Part shown: in pieces, positions 1 to 5,946 of the stretch
How positions within the stretch are numbered: position 1 is the first letter of the stretch
Layout of the letters: the number at the start of each line of letters is the position of its first letter
Source of the DNA: UBA4742 sp002403895
GTDB taxonomy: Bacteria > Actinomycetota > Acidimicrobiia > Acidimicrobiales > Acidimicrobilacustridaceae
DNA: 18,159 bases
NCBI GenBank assembly: GCA_036823295.1
Contig: DAISGD010000062.1
Location: 1 to 18,159, forward strand
Direction: 5' to 3'
Made by a program: the position numbers and the translations under genes
The notes under the pieces: generated by a model
The model's database searches: none
What the model was told of the DNA's origin: nothing
The model's input: the letters and a program-made list of their open reading frames with translations, nothing else

Positions 1-1
1 C

Positions 2-91
2 TCCACGACCTCCACGACCTCCACGACCTCCACGACCTCCACGACCTCCACGACCACGCCGACCACGCCGACCAACCCGACCAACCCCACC
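2..91. repeat. 9-bp tandem repeat (minisatellite), ten units
   Basis: Ten contiguous 9-bp units are visible: six identical tccacgacc (2-55), two acgccgacc (56-73), then aacccgacc and aaccccacc. The unit length is a multiple of three, so gain or loss of units keeps any reading frame. In frame 2 the units read Ser-Thr-Thr, Thr-Pro-Thr and Asn-Pro-Thr. The array may continue to the left of the window. Confidence 0.95.
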
Positions 92-112
92 AAGAATGGA
101 GGCACGTCGTGA
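2..112 (+). CDS. C-terminal end of an upstream gene, Ser/Thr/Pro-rich tail (partial)
   Basis: Frame 2 is open from the window edge and ends with TGA at 110-112, which overlaps the GTG start of cobU in a 4-bp GTGA. That is the same coupling style as cobU/cobS. The visible 36 residues are six STT units, two TPT, two NPT and a short KNGGTS end. The tail is low complexity, with no recognisable domain, and looks like a disordered or linker-type C-terminus. The gene body is outside the window, so its function is unknown. Position suggests it belongs to the same cobalamin operon, but this is inference. The other two frames across the repeat read LHD and PRP units and are also open, so the frame choice rests on the overlap with cobU. 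Confidence 0.5.
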   Translation, partial: STTSTTSTTSTTSTTSTTTPTTPTNPTNPTKNGGTS

Positions 113-660
113 TCGTGCTTGTGCTCGGTGGTGCCCGCTCCGGCAAGTCGGCCCTCGCCGAACAGCGCGTCCTGGCCAGTGCCGGCCCGCTCACCTTCGT
201 GGCCACCGGCCAGGCCGTCGCTGCCGACGGGGAGATCGACCTCGACATGTCCGAGCGGATCGCCGCCCATCAGACCCGCCGCGACCCCCGCTTTGAGACC
301 ATCGAGGCCGGACCCGACCTTGCCGCCACCCTGCGCGATGCCCCCGAGCAGCCCACCCTGATCGATGCCCTCGGCACCTGGGTGGCGGCCCACCCGGACT
401 TTGCCGCGCCCGCGTTCCAACCCCGGATCGACGACCTGATCGATGCCCTCCGTTCGTGGGCCGACGAGGCCGCCGTGGTGGTGATCGTGTCCGACGAGGT
501 CGGCATGGGCGTGCACCCCGAGACCGATGTGGGGCGCCAGTTCCGCGACGTGCTTGGCGACCTCAACCAACGGGTGGCGACCCTGGCCGACGAGGTGGTT
601 CTGATCGTCGCCGGCCGGGCGCTGCGACTCGAGACCTTCGAGAGTTGGGGCCAGCCATGA
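109..660 (+). CDS. cobU: Adenosylcobinamide kinase / adenosylcobinamide-phosphate guanylyltransferase
   Basis: This bifunctional enzyme phosphorylates adenosylcobinamide and then transfers GMP to give AdoCbi-GDP, the activated corrin for CobS. The 183-residue length is normal. A P-loop GGARSGKS lies at residues 7-14. RIAAH at 50-54 holds the His (H54) at the position of the guanylylated His of the family. The C-terminal half carries EVGMGVHPETDVGRQFRD (130-147), then LNQRVA and ADEVVLIVAG. The GTG start at 109 is chosen because GGAGG (98-102) lies 6 nt upstream and CobU proteins normally begin a few residues before the P-loop. The start overlaps the stop of the preceding frame (GTGA), and the stop overlaps the cobS start (ATGA), implying translational coupling. 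Confidence 0.95.
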   Translation: MIVLVLGGARSGKSALAEQRVLASAGPLTFVATGQAVAADGEIDLDMSERIAAHQTRRDPRFETIEAGPDLAATLRDAPEQPTLIDALGTWVAAHPDFAAPAFQPRIDDLIDALRSWADEAAVVVIVSDEVGMGVHPETDVGRQFRDVLGDLNQRVATLADEVVLIVAGRALRLETFESWGQP

Positions 661-1373
661 GGCGGGCCATCGCCTTCCTCACGCCGCTGGGGGGCGCGGC
701 GCCCCCGAGCCCCACCGCCATGACCTGGTTCCCCGTCGTCGGGGCGTCGATCGGGCTCGGCCTCGGTGGCCTGTGGTGGGGAGCCGACCACCTCTGGCCC
801 CCAATGGTGAGCGCCGCACTGGTGGTCGCCGCCGACCTCGGCCTCACCGGGATGCTCCATCTGGACGGCCTGGCCGACGCCGCCGACGGTCTCCTCCCTC
901 CGCTCGATCGAGCCCGTCGGCTCGAGGTCATGGCCGACCCCCGCACCGGTGCTTTCGGCGTGACCGCCGTGGCCATGGTGCTCGTGCTGCGGGTCTCGGC
1001 GCTCACCGTGATCACGCCCTCACCGCTCCTGCTGGCCGCCTTGTGGTGCATGTCGCGCACCGCCATGGTCACCATCGCCCGCACCCTGCCCTACGCCCGC
1101 TCGACCGGGCTGGCCACCGCCTTCCTGGGTGGGCGGGCCTTCCCCGTGGCGTGTGGGGGCACGATCTTGGCTGCCGCCCTCGCCATCGCCGGGAGCGGGC
1201 ATCTTGCCGGCCGTCCCGTCGGGGTGATCGCCGTTGGCGCCGGCCTGGCCACCGCCGGGCTCGTGGCTGCCCTGGCCCACCGCCGGTTGGGCGGCTTCAC
1301 CGGCGACGTACTCGGCGCCGCCGGCGTCCTCGCCGAAACCGTTGGGCTCCTCGTCCTCGCCGCCAAATGGTGA
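657..1373 (+). CDS. cobS: Adenosylcobinamide-GDP ribazoletransferase (cobalamin synthase)
   Basis: CobS is a polytopic membrane enzyme that joins AdoCbi-GDP to alpha-ribazole (or alpha-ribazole phosphate), the final assembly step of cobalamin. The 238-residue protein carries the family signature HLDGLADAADG (68-78), with its acidic metal-binding residues, DPRTGAFG (94-101) and RRLGGFTGDVLGA (209-221). Several hydrophobic stretches (about 50-67, 103-135, 165-205, 222-236) fit a multi-pass membrane protein. ATG at 657 overlaps the cobU stop by 4 bp. A longer open frame begins at 456 but lies inside cobU and has no family similarity, so 657 is the start. If this strain makes the phosphorylated product, a phosphatase is still needed (see the HAD-CobT fusion). 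Confidence 0.95.
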   Translation: MRRAIAFLTPLGGAAPPSPTAMTWFPVVGASIGLGLGGLWWGADHLWPPMVSAALVVAADLGLTGMLHLDGLADAADGLLPPLDRARRLEVMADPRTGAFGVTAVAMVLVLRVSALTVITPSPLLLAALWCMSRTAMVTIARTLPYARSTGLATAFLGGRAFPVACGGTILAAALAIAGSGHLAGRPVGVIAVGAGLATAGLVAALAHRRLGGFTGDVLGAAGVLAETVGLLVLAAKW

Positions 1374-1418
1374 CCGATGGACTTCCACCCCCCTCCCTAC
1401 CGGCGAACCCGCGGCGCG

Positions 1419-1440
1419 AACGGTCGCTGGGACGACCGTT
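1419..1440 (+). promoter_or_regulatory. Perfect 8-bp stem-loop between cobS and cbiB
   Basis: AACGGTCG (1419-1426), a 6-nt loop (1427-1432) and CGACCGTT (1433-1440) form a perfect hairpin in the 124-bp gap between cobS and cbiB. No T-tract follows, so a classical intrinsic terminator is unlikely. An mRNA stability, attenuation or processing element, or an operator, are alternatives. The rest of the gap shows nothing recognisable. Confidence 0.4.
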
Positions 1441-1497
1441 GCCTACGCCGATTCGAACGTGGGCCCGTCGTGAGCGGGGGCGTGGGGTGGTGACGTC

Positions 1498-2436
1498 ATG
1501 ACGCCGCGGGTGCCGGCGGCGCTGGGGGCTGCGCTCGGGATCCTGGTGGATGCCCAGTTCGGGGAACCTCCGGTCGAGCCCCATCCTGTCGCGGTCTTCG
1601 GCTCGACCATGGCCGCCTTCGAGCGGCGAGCCTATGACGGCACCCGGGCCGGGGGCATCGTGCACGCCGCCACCGGGCTCGGCCTCGGCCTGCTGGCCGG
1701 CCGCGTGGTCGGCCGCGGTGTGCTGGCCACCACCGCGGCGACCGCCATCGCCGTCGCCGGCCGCGGCCTCGGGAATGCCGCCGCCGAGGTGGGTGCCGCC
1801 CTGGCCATCAGCGATCTGGACGGCGCCCGCCGCGCCCTGCCCAGCCTGGTCGGTCGCGACCCCAGCGCCCTTGACGCCGATGACATCGCCCGCGCCGCGG
1901 TCGAGTCCGTGGCCGAGAACACGGTGGATGCCGTCGTCGCGCCGGCATGCTGGGCCGCCGTCGGGGGCGCCGCCGGGGCGTTCGGTTACCGGGCGGTCAA
2001 CACCATGGATGCCATGGTCGGCCACCGCTCGGCCCGCTACGCCGAGTACGGCTGGGCCAGCGCCCGGCTGGACGACGCCGCCAACTGGATCCCGGCCCGG
2101 CTCACCGCCGCGCTCGTCGTCGCCGTGCGCCCCCGAACGGCCACTGCCGTGGCCCGGGCGGTGCGTCGGGACGCCCCTGCCCATCCGTCACCCAACAGCG
2201 GGGTGGCCGAGGCCGCCTTCTCTGCGGCCCTCGGGCTCCGCCTCGGCGGCGTGAGTCGCTACGGCGATCGCGTCGAGATCCGTCCGGCGCTGGGCGAGGG
2301 CCGCCCCCCGACGGCGGACGACATCGCCCGGGCCGTGGTACTTTCCGAAGATGTGGCACTGGCCCTGGCCGGCCTGCTGGCCGCCATCGGCACCGCCACC
2401 GGTCTGCGCCGCTGGGCCCACTGGCTGACGTCGTGA
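1498..2436 (+). CDS. cbiB: Adenosylcobinamide-phosphate synthase (CbiB/CobD type)
   Basis: This membrane protein attaches (R)-1-amino-2-propanol phosphate to adenosylcobyric acid, giving adenosylcobinamide phosphate. At 312 residues it is typical in length. Family motifs are well kept: EPHPV (27-31), GRDP (119-122), ESVAENTVDAVVAP (136-149), YRAVNTMDAMVGH (164-176), GWASARLDDAANWIPARLT (185-203) and HPSPNSGVAEAAF (229-241). Hydrophobic segments lie near 55-90, 145-163, 200-215 and at the C-terminus. The start at ATG 1498 follows a weak purine stretch; no better upstream start is seen. It lies directly upstream of the decarboxylase that makes its substrate. In Pseudomonas denitrificans naming this is CobD. 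Confidence 0.93.
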   Translation: MTPRVPAALGAALGILVDAQFGEPPVEPHPVAVFGSTMAAFERRAYDGTRAGGIVHAATGLGLGLLAGRVVGRGVLATTAATAIAVAGRGLGNAAAEVGAALAISDLDGARRALPSLVGRDPSALDADDIARAAVESVAENTVDAVVAPACWAAVGGAAGAFGYRAVNTMDAMVGHRSARYAEYGWASARLDDAANWIPARLTAALVVAVRPRTATAVARAVRRDAPAHPSPNSGVAEAAFSAALGLRLGGVSRYGDRVEIRPALGEGRPPTADDIARAVVLSEDVALALAGLLAAIGTATGLRRWAHWLTS

Positions 2437-2545
2437 ACAGGCATGCCCGATGAGCGGACTCGACCGACGGCCCGCGGCCAGCGTGCCAAGCGCCGGCGTG
2501 CCAAGCGCCGGCTCGCCCGATGAACAGGCACGACCGCTGAGCGGG
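2434..2545 (+). repeat. Duplicated start region of cobD with internal 15-bp tandem repeat
   Basis: Copy A (2434-2458) and copy B (2521-2545) match at 21 of 25 positions and both begin TGAACAGGCA. Their offset is 87 bp, exactly 29 codons. Copy A contains the ATG of cobD (ATG AGC GGA CTC); copy B has CTG AGC GGG ATC at the same place. Between them a 15-bp unit, gcgtgccaagcgccg, occurs twice in tandem (2481-2495, 2496-2510) and encodes the repeat VPSAG. Together this looks like an in-frame local duplication that lengthened the N-terminus of the protein. Confidence 0.8.
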
Positions 2546-3559
2546 ATCCTCACGAGCGACGCCGGACGGGGCGAGCCCGCGCCACCCGGGCCGCTGCCCC
2601 CGGCGGGATCGCACGGGGGTGACGGCCCGGCCCTGGCACACGCCCTCGGCGTGGACCCGGCCGAGATCGTGGACCTCTCACAGAGCCTCAATCCTTTCGC
2701 TGTCGACCCGGCGCCCATCGTGGCCCGCCATCTCGACCAGCTCGGCCGTTACCCCGACGACACCGCGGCCACTGCTGCCCTCGCCGAGGCCATGAGCGTG
2801 CCCCGCGACCGGCTGCTGCTGACCAACGGCGGCGCCGAGGCCATCGCCCTGGTCGCCGCCCACCTCGGTCGAGGACGGGTCGACGAGCCCGACTTCAGCC
2901 TCTACACGCGCCACCTGGGGTCATCGGATCCGCACGGTCCCCGCTGGCGATCCAATCCCCACAATCCGACCGGCCGGCTGGCGGTGCCCGAAGAAACCGC
3001 GGCGGTGTGGGATGAAGCCTTCTACCCGCTGTGCACCGGCCGCTGGACCCGAGGCGATGCCGAAGGGGGTGCGTTCGTGCTCGGCTCGCTGACCAAGCTG
3101 TTGGCCTGCCCCGGCCTGCGCATCGGCTACGTGCTCGGTCCCGATGCCGAGGTGATCGACGAGCTGCGCCGACGCCGCCCGGCGTGGTCGGTGAACGGGT
3201 TGGCGGCCGGGGCACTCCCCGAGCTGCTGGACACCGTGGACCTGGGCGGCTGGTCGAACGCGGTGGCCGACGCCCGCCGCCGGCTGGTCGCGGTGCTGGC
3301 CGACCACGGGCTTGTCGCTCGCCCGTCGGACGCCAACTGGGTGCTGGTCGATGTCGCTGCGACCGTGGGCACCGCCGCCGAGCTGCGTCTCCGGCTGGCC
3401 CACCACGGCGTCGCGATCCGCGACTGCGCCTCGTTCGGAATGCCCGACCTAGCTCGGGTCGCGGTGCCCGACGAGGCCGCTCTGGCCCGCCTCGACCGGG
3501 CCCTCGACCAGGCACTGGACCCCACCCCGGATCCCGACCAGCATGGCCCCCGTGTCTGA
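2450..3559 (+). CDS. cobD: Threonine-phosphate decarboxylase-like PLP enzyme (CobD/CobC, Rv2231c-like)
   Basis: This is a fold-type I PLP enzyme of the histidinol-phosphate aminotransferase group. Its likely reaction is decarboxylation of L-threonine-O-3-phosphate to aminopropanol phosphate, the substrate of CbiB. The core starts at SHGGD (54-58), followed by DLSQSLNP (75-82), TNGGAEA (125-131), SNPHNPTGR (168-176), DEAFYPL (188-194), SLTK with the PLP-binding lysine K216, GLRIGY (222-227) and the carboxylate-binding type Arg in ARVAVP (335-340). The segment between TNGGAEA and SNPHNPTG appears shorter than in Salmonella CobD, as in compact actinobacterial forms. The first ~50 residues are a low-complexity extension produced partly by the duplication at 2434-2545. 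The real start could be internal, but no good alternative ATG/GTG is seen. P. denitrificans naming is CobC. A threonine kinase is not in the window. Confidence 0.85.
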   Translation: MSGLDRRPAASVPSAGVPSAGSPDEQARPLSGILTSDAGRGEPAPPGPLPPAGSHGGDGPALAHALGVDPAEIVDLSQSLNPFAVDPAPIVARHLDQLGRYPDDTAATAALAEAMSVPRDRLLLTNGGAEAIALVAAHLGRGRVDEPDFSLYTRHLGSSDPHGPRWRSNPHNPTGRLAVPEETAAVWDEAFYPLCTGRWTRGDAEGGAFVLGSLTKLLACPGLRIGYVLGPDAEVIDELRRRRPAWSVNGLAAGALPELLDTVDLGGWSNAVADARRRLVAVLADHGLVARPSDANWVLVDVAATVGTAAELRLRLAHHGVAIRDCASFGMPDLARVAVPDEAALARLDRALDQALDPTPDPDQHGPRV

Positions 3560-3691
3560 CCGAGGCCGGATTCGTCCCCGTCCAGCCCCCCGTCCTACCC
3601 TTCCGCACTTCGCCTCCGCCGCCCGCCCGGGACTCACTCGATTTCATGGGATCCCGAACCGGCCGGCCACCCCGCCTCAGGACGTCCCCTC

Positions 3692-5203
3692 ATGATCCTC
3701 CAACCGCTTCTCGATGCGGTGCTCGTCGACATCGGCGGCACCGTGGTCGACGAGGCCCCGCCTGGTACCGCGGCCGCGGACCTCGACGTCCACCTGCGAC
3801 CCGGCGCCTACGACGCGCTGGTCGCCATCGCCGCCCAGGTGGCGCTCGGGGCGGTGACCAACACCGCCACCATGACCGAGTCCGACGTCCGGGCCGTGCT
3901 CGAGCCGAGCGGGATCAGCGCCCTGTTGCGCGTCCTGGTGACCTCGGTGGATGTGGGCGTGGGCAAGCCCGACCCCGAGCCGCTGACCGTCGCCCTGGCG
4001 GGCCTCGGGCTCAGCGACCCGACCCGGGTGCTGTACGTCGGCGATCGCCCCACCGACGCCGAGGCTGCCAAATCGGCGGGGATGGCTTACGCCGATTCCG
4101 CCGGCCGCTCAATCGCCGAGGCCGTGACCGGCTGGATCGAGCGGACGGCCGGCAGCCGCTTCGAGGCCGCCCGGGGCAGCGTGCGGCCCGTGGATACGAC
4201 CGCCGCCGCCGCCGCCGACACCCTGCAGCAGCGGCTGACCAAGCCCCCGGGGGCGCTCGGCCGCCTGGAGAGCGCCGGCACCCAGCTGGCCGCCATCGCC
4301 GGCGCCTCACCGCCCCCCATCCCGGAGCCGGCCGTGGTGGCTGTGTTCGCCGGAGACCACGGGGTACTCGACGCTGGCGTGTCGGCGTGGCCCCAGGAGG
4401 TCACCGCCCAGATGGTGGCCAACTTCTCCCACGGCGGGGCGGCCATCAATGTGCTGGCTCGTCACGCTGGTGCCGAGGTACAGGTCATCGACGTCGGCGT
4501 GGCCACCCCGCTGCTGTCCGACGACGGCGTCCTGCGCCGCAACGTGGGCCGGGGCACTGCCGATCTCTCCGTGGGTCCGGCCATGACCCGCACCCAGACG
4601 CTGCTGGCGCTCGACGTCGGGGTCGACGTGGCCACAGGGGCGGTGTCCGGCGGCGCCCGATGCCTGCTCACCGGGGACATGGGCATCGGCAACACCACGC
4701 CGTCGGCTGCCCTCATCGCCGCCGTGACCGGGCTGCCAGCGACCGACGTCACCGGACGAGGGGCCGGCGCCGATGACGCCGTGCTGGGCCGCAAGATCGA
4801 TGCGATCGAGCGGGCGCTCGACCGCGTGCCGGCCACCGCCGGCATGATCACCCAGCTCACCGAGCTGGGCGGGTTCGAGATCGCGGCCCTCGCCGGCTTC
4901 ATCGTGGGAGGGGCCGCCTCCGGGGTGCCGGTGGTCATCGACGGGGTCGTCGCCGCGGCCGCCGCCCTCGTGGCCACGTCGATCTGTCCGCCGGCGCAGG
5001 AGTACCTCGTGGCCGGTCACCGATCGGTGGAGCCGGGCGCGTCGGCGGCCCTGTCCTACCTGGGACTCGAGCCTCTCCTGGATCTGGAGCTGCGCCTGGG
5101 CGAGGGATCCGGCGCCGCGTTGGCCCTCCCCGTGTTGCAAGCGGCAGCCAAGATCCTCAACGAGATGGCCACCTTCGACAGCGCCGGGGTCACCGAGAAG
5201 TAG
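3692..5203 (+). CDS. cobT: HAD-family phosphatase fused to nicotinate-nucleotide:DMB phosphoribosyltransferase (CobT)
   Basis: The 503-residue protein has two domains. Residues 1-140 form a compact, essentially capless HAD domain: nucleophile motif VDIGGT with D13, motif II VTNT (55-58), the lysine in GKPDPEP (K92) and the acidic motif GDRPTDAEAAKSAG (117-130). Residues 165-503 are a complete CobT, which makes alpha-ribazole 5'-phosphate from nicotinate mononucleotide and a base. Motifs are KPPGALGRLE (184-193), GDHGV (221-225), NFSHGGAAINVL (244-255), GDMGIGNTT (328-336), LGGFEIAALAG (392-402) and LRLGEGSGAALALP (467-480), with the catalytic-type Glu at 471. CobT alone is about 340-360 residues, so the HAD part is extra. 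ATG 3692 has AGGA at 3679-3682. Two oddities: the second Asp of the HAD DxD motif is Gly15, and the usual Glu of GEMGIGN is Asp329. A role of the HAD part as alpha-ribazole-phosphate phosphatase is inference. The 131-bp gap upstream holds nothing recognised. Confidence 0.93.
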   Translation: MILQPLLDAVLVDIGGTVVDEAPPGTAAADLDVHLRPGAYDALVAIAAQVALGAVTNTATMTESDVRAVLEPSGISALLRVLVTSVDVGVGKPDPEPLTVALAGLGLSDPTRVLYVGDRPTDAEAAKSAGMAYADSAGRSIAEAVTGWIERTAGSRFEAARGSVRPVDTTAAAAADTLQQRLTKPPGALGRLESAGTQLAAIAGASPPPIPEPAVVAVFAGDHGVLDAGVSAWPQEVTAQMVANFSHGGAAINVLARHAGAEVQVIDVGVATPLLSDDGVLRRNVGRGTADLSVGPAMTRTQTLLALDVGVDVATGAVSGGARCLLTGDMGIGNTTPSAALIAAVTGLPATDVTGRGAGADDAVLGRKIDAIERALDRVPATAGMITQLTELGGFEIAALAGFIVGGAASGVPVVIDGVVAAAAALVATSICPPAQEYLVAGHRSVEPGASAALSYLGLEPLLDLELRLGEGSGAALALPVLQAAAKILNEMATFDSAGVTEK

Positions 5204-5271
5204 ACAAACCTTCCCGCAACGTCGCGCGCTCATGCACGCCAACCGTCGATCAGTGCACAAGGTTGGGGCTC

Positions 5272-5300
5272 TCCCGGGTTTTGGTCGGCCAAGCCCGGGA
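5272..5300 (+). terminator. Strong hairpin downstream of cobT, terminator-like
   Basis: TCCCGGG (5272-5278) pairs with CCCGGGA (5294-5300). Inside, TTGG (5281-5284) pairs with CCAA (5289-5292) around a TCGG tetraloop, with a small TT/G bulge. It lies 68 bp after the cobT stop and before the next gene, where the cob operon would end. No T-run follows, as is common for high-GC actinobacterial terminators. A weaker CCAACC/GGTTGG pairing (5239-5244 with 5261-5266) lies just upstream. An alternative is a regulatory structure for the following gene. Confidence 0.5.
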
Positions 5301-5313
5301 CGCTGTGCTGGTC

Positions 5314-5319
5314 CATACT
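5314..5319 (+). promoter_or_regulatory. Candidate -10 element of a leaderless promoter
   Basis: CATACT sits exactly 6 nt before the GTG at 5326, which would place the transcription start on or next to the start codon. The spacing is the same as at TACGAT/GTG 14623. No convincing Shine-Dalgarno precedes this GTG, which fits leaderless translation, common in actinobacteria. No clear -35 box is seen. Confidence 0.35.
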
Positions 5320-5325
5320 CGGCGG

Positions 5326-5946
5326 GTGCGGATCTGCTTCGTATGCCTCGGCAACATCTGCCGGTCCCCCACCGCCGAGGGCATCATGCGGGCCAAGCTC
5401 GAAGCGGCGGGCCTGGCCCAGGTGGTCGAGGTGGACAGCGCCGGCACCGGCGGGTGGCACCGGGGTGAGCCGGCCGACGAGCGGGCCGCGGCCGAGGCGG
5501 CGAGTCGGGGGATCATCCTCACCAGCCGCGCCCGCCAGGTCCATGCCGGCGATTTCGAGTACTTCGACCTGCTGGTCGCCATGGACCGGGCCAACGAGGC
5601 CGACCTGTTCGACCTCGCTCCCACCGTCGAAGCCCGCCAACGGGTGCGGATGCTGCGGTCGTTCGCTCCCGATGCCGGCGCCCATCCGGTCGCCCTCGAT
5701 GTTCCCGACCCGTACTACCGCGGGCCGACCGGCTTCGCCGACGTGTTCGACATCATCGACGCGGCCTGCACCGGCCTGCTCGCCGAGCTCAACGCCGGTG
5801 TCCTGACTCTCATTGCTGAGCCGGCGCCCGCGGGGCACCCGACGCCGCCCACCCGGCAGGTCCAGCCGGGGACGGCATCGGGTGGTGAACCCCCCCGCCG
5901 CCAACCGCCTGACGGTGGTGAACCGCCTGGGAGGGGAAGTCGATGA
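5326..5946 (+). CDS. Low-molecular-weight protein-tyrosine-phosphatase family protein
   Basis: This is an LMW-PTP fold phosphatase. The P-loop CLGNICRS (7-14) gives the CX5R signature with nucleophile C7 and R13. The general acid loop DPYY is at 128-131. With the GTG at 5326 the catalytic loop starts at residue 7, as in the family; an in-frame GTG at 5263 would add 21 unrelated residues. The catalytic domain ends near residue 160. About 45 further residues are Pro/Gly/Arg-rich and disordered-looking, including a repeated GGEPP, making this longer (206) than the usual 150-160. The stop overlaps the kinase start (ATGA). Known for this family pair: in Thermus, an LMW-PTP homologue next to a fructosamine-3-kinase homologue removes the terminal phosphate from sugar-phosphate adducts on proteins. 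A deglycation role is therefore more likely here than tyrosine signalling, but this is inference. Confidence 0.88.
   Translation: MRICFVCLGNICRSPTAEGIMRAKLEAAGLAQVVEVDSAGTGGWHRGEPADERAAAEAASRGIILTSRARQVHAGDFEYFDLLVAMDRANEADLFDLAPTVEARQRVRMLRSFAPDAGAHPVALDVPDPYYRGPTGFADVFDIIDAACTGLLAELNAGVLTLIAEPAPAGHPTPPTRQVQPGTASGGEPPRRQPPDGGEPPGRGSR

Noticed and set aside
1..108. Frame 1 upstream of cobU is open and reads Leu-His-Asp repeats in frame with CobU, suggesting a His-rich metal-binding N-terminus.
   Set aside because: CobU proteins begin just before the P-loop, GGAGG lies 6 nt before the GTG at 109, and a GTGA overlap with frame 2 fits the operon style. The repeat is open in all three frames, so an open frame 1 means little.
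1374..1497. Cobalamin riboswitch in the gaps of the cob operon (1374-1497, 3560-3691).
   Set aside because: No recognisable B12-box-like core or multi-stem leader could be seen; only a simple hairpin at 1419-1440. A covariance-model search would settle it.
2481..2510. Short tandem repeats as a possible CRISPR or origin.
   Set aside because: Two adjacent 15-bp units without spacers inside a coding region; better explained by the local duplication of the cobD start.
3031..4776. A 581-residue + strand open frame spanning the cobD end and the cobT gene.
   Set aside because: It is Arg/Pro/Gly-rich, crosses two well-supported genes in another frame, and shows no domain.
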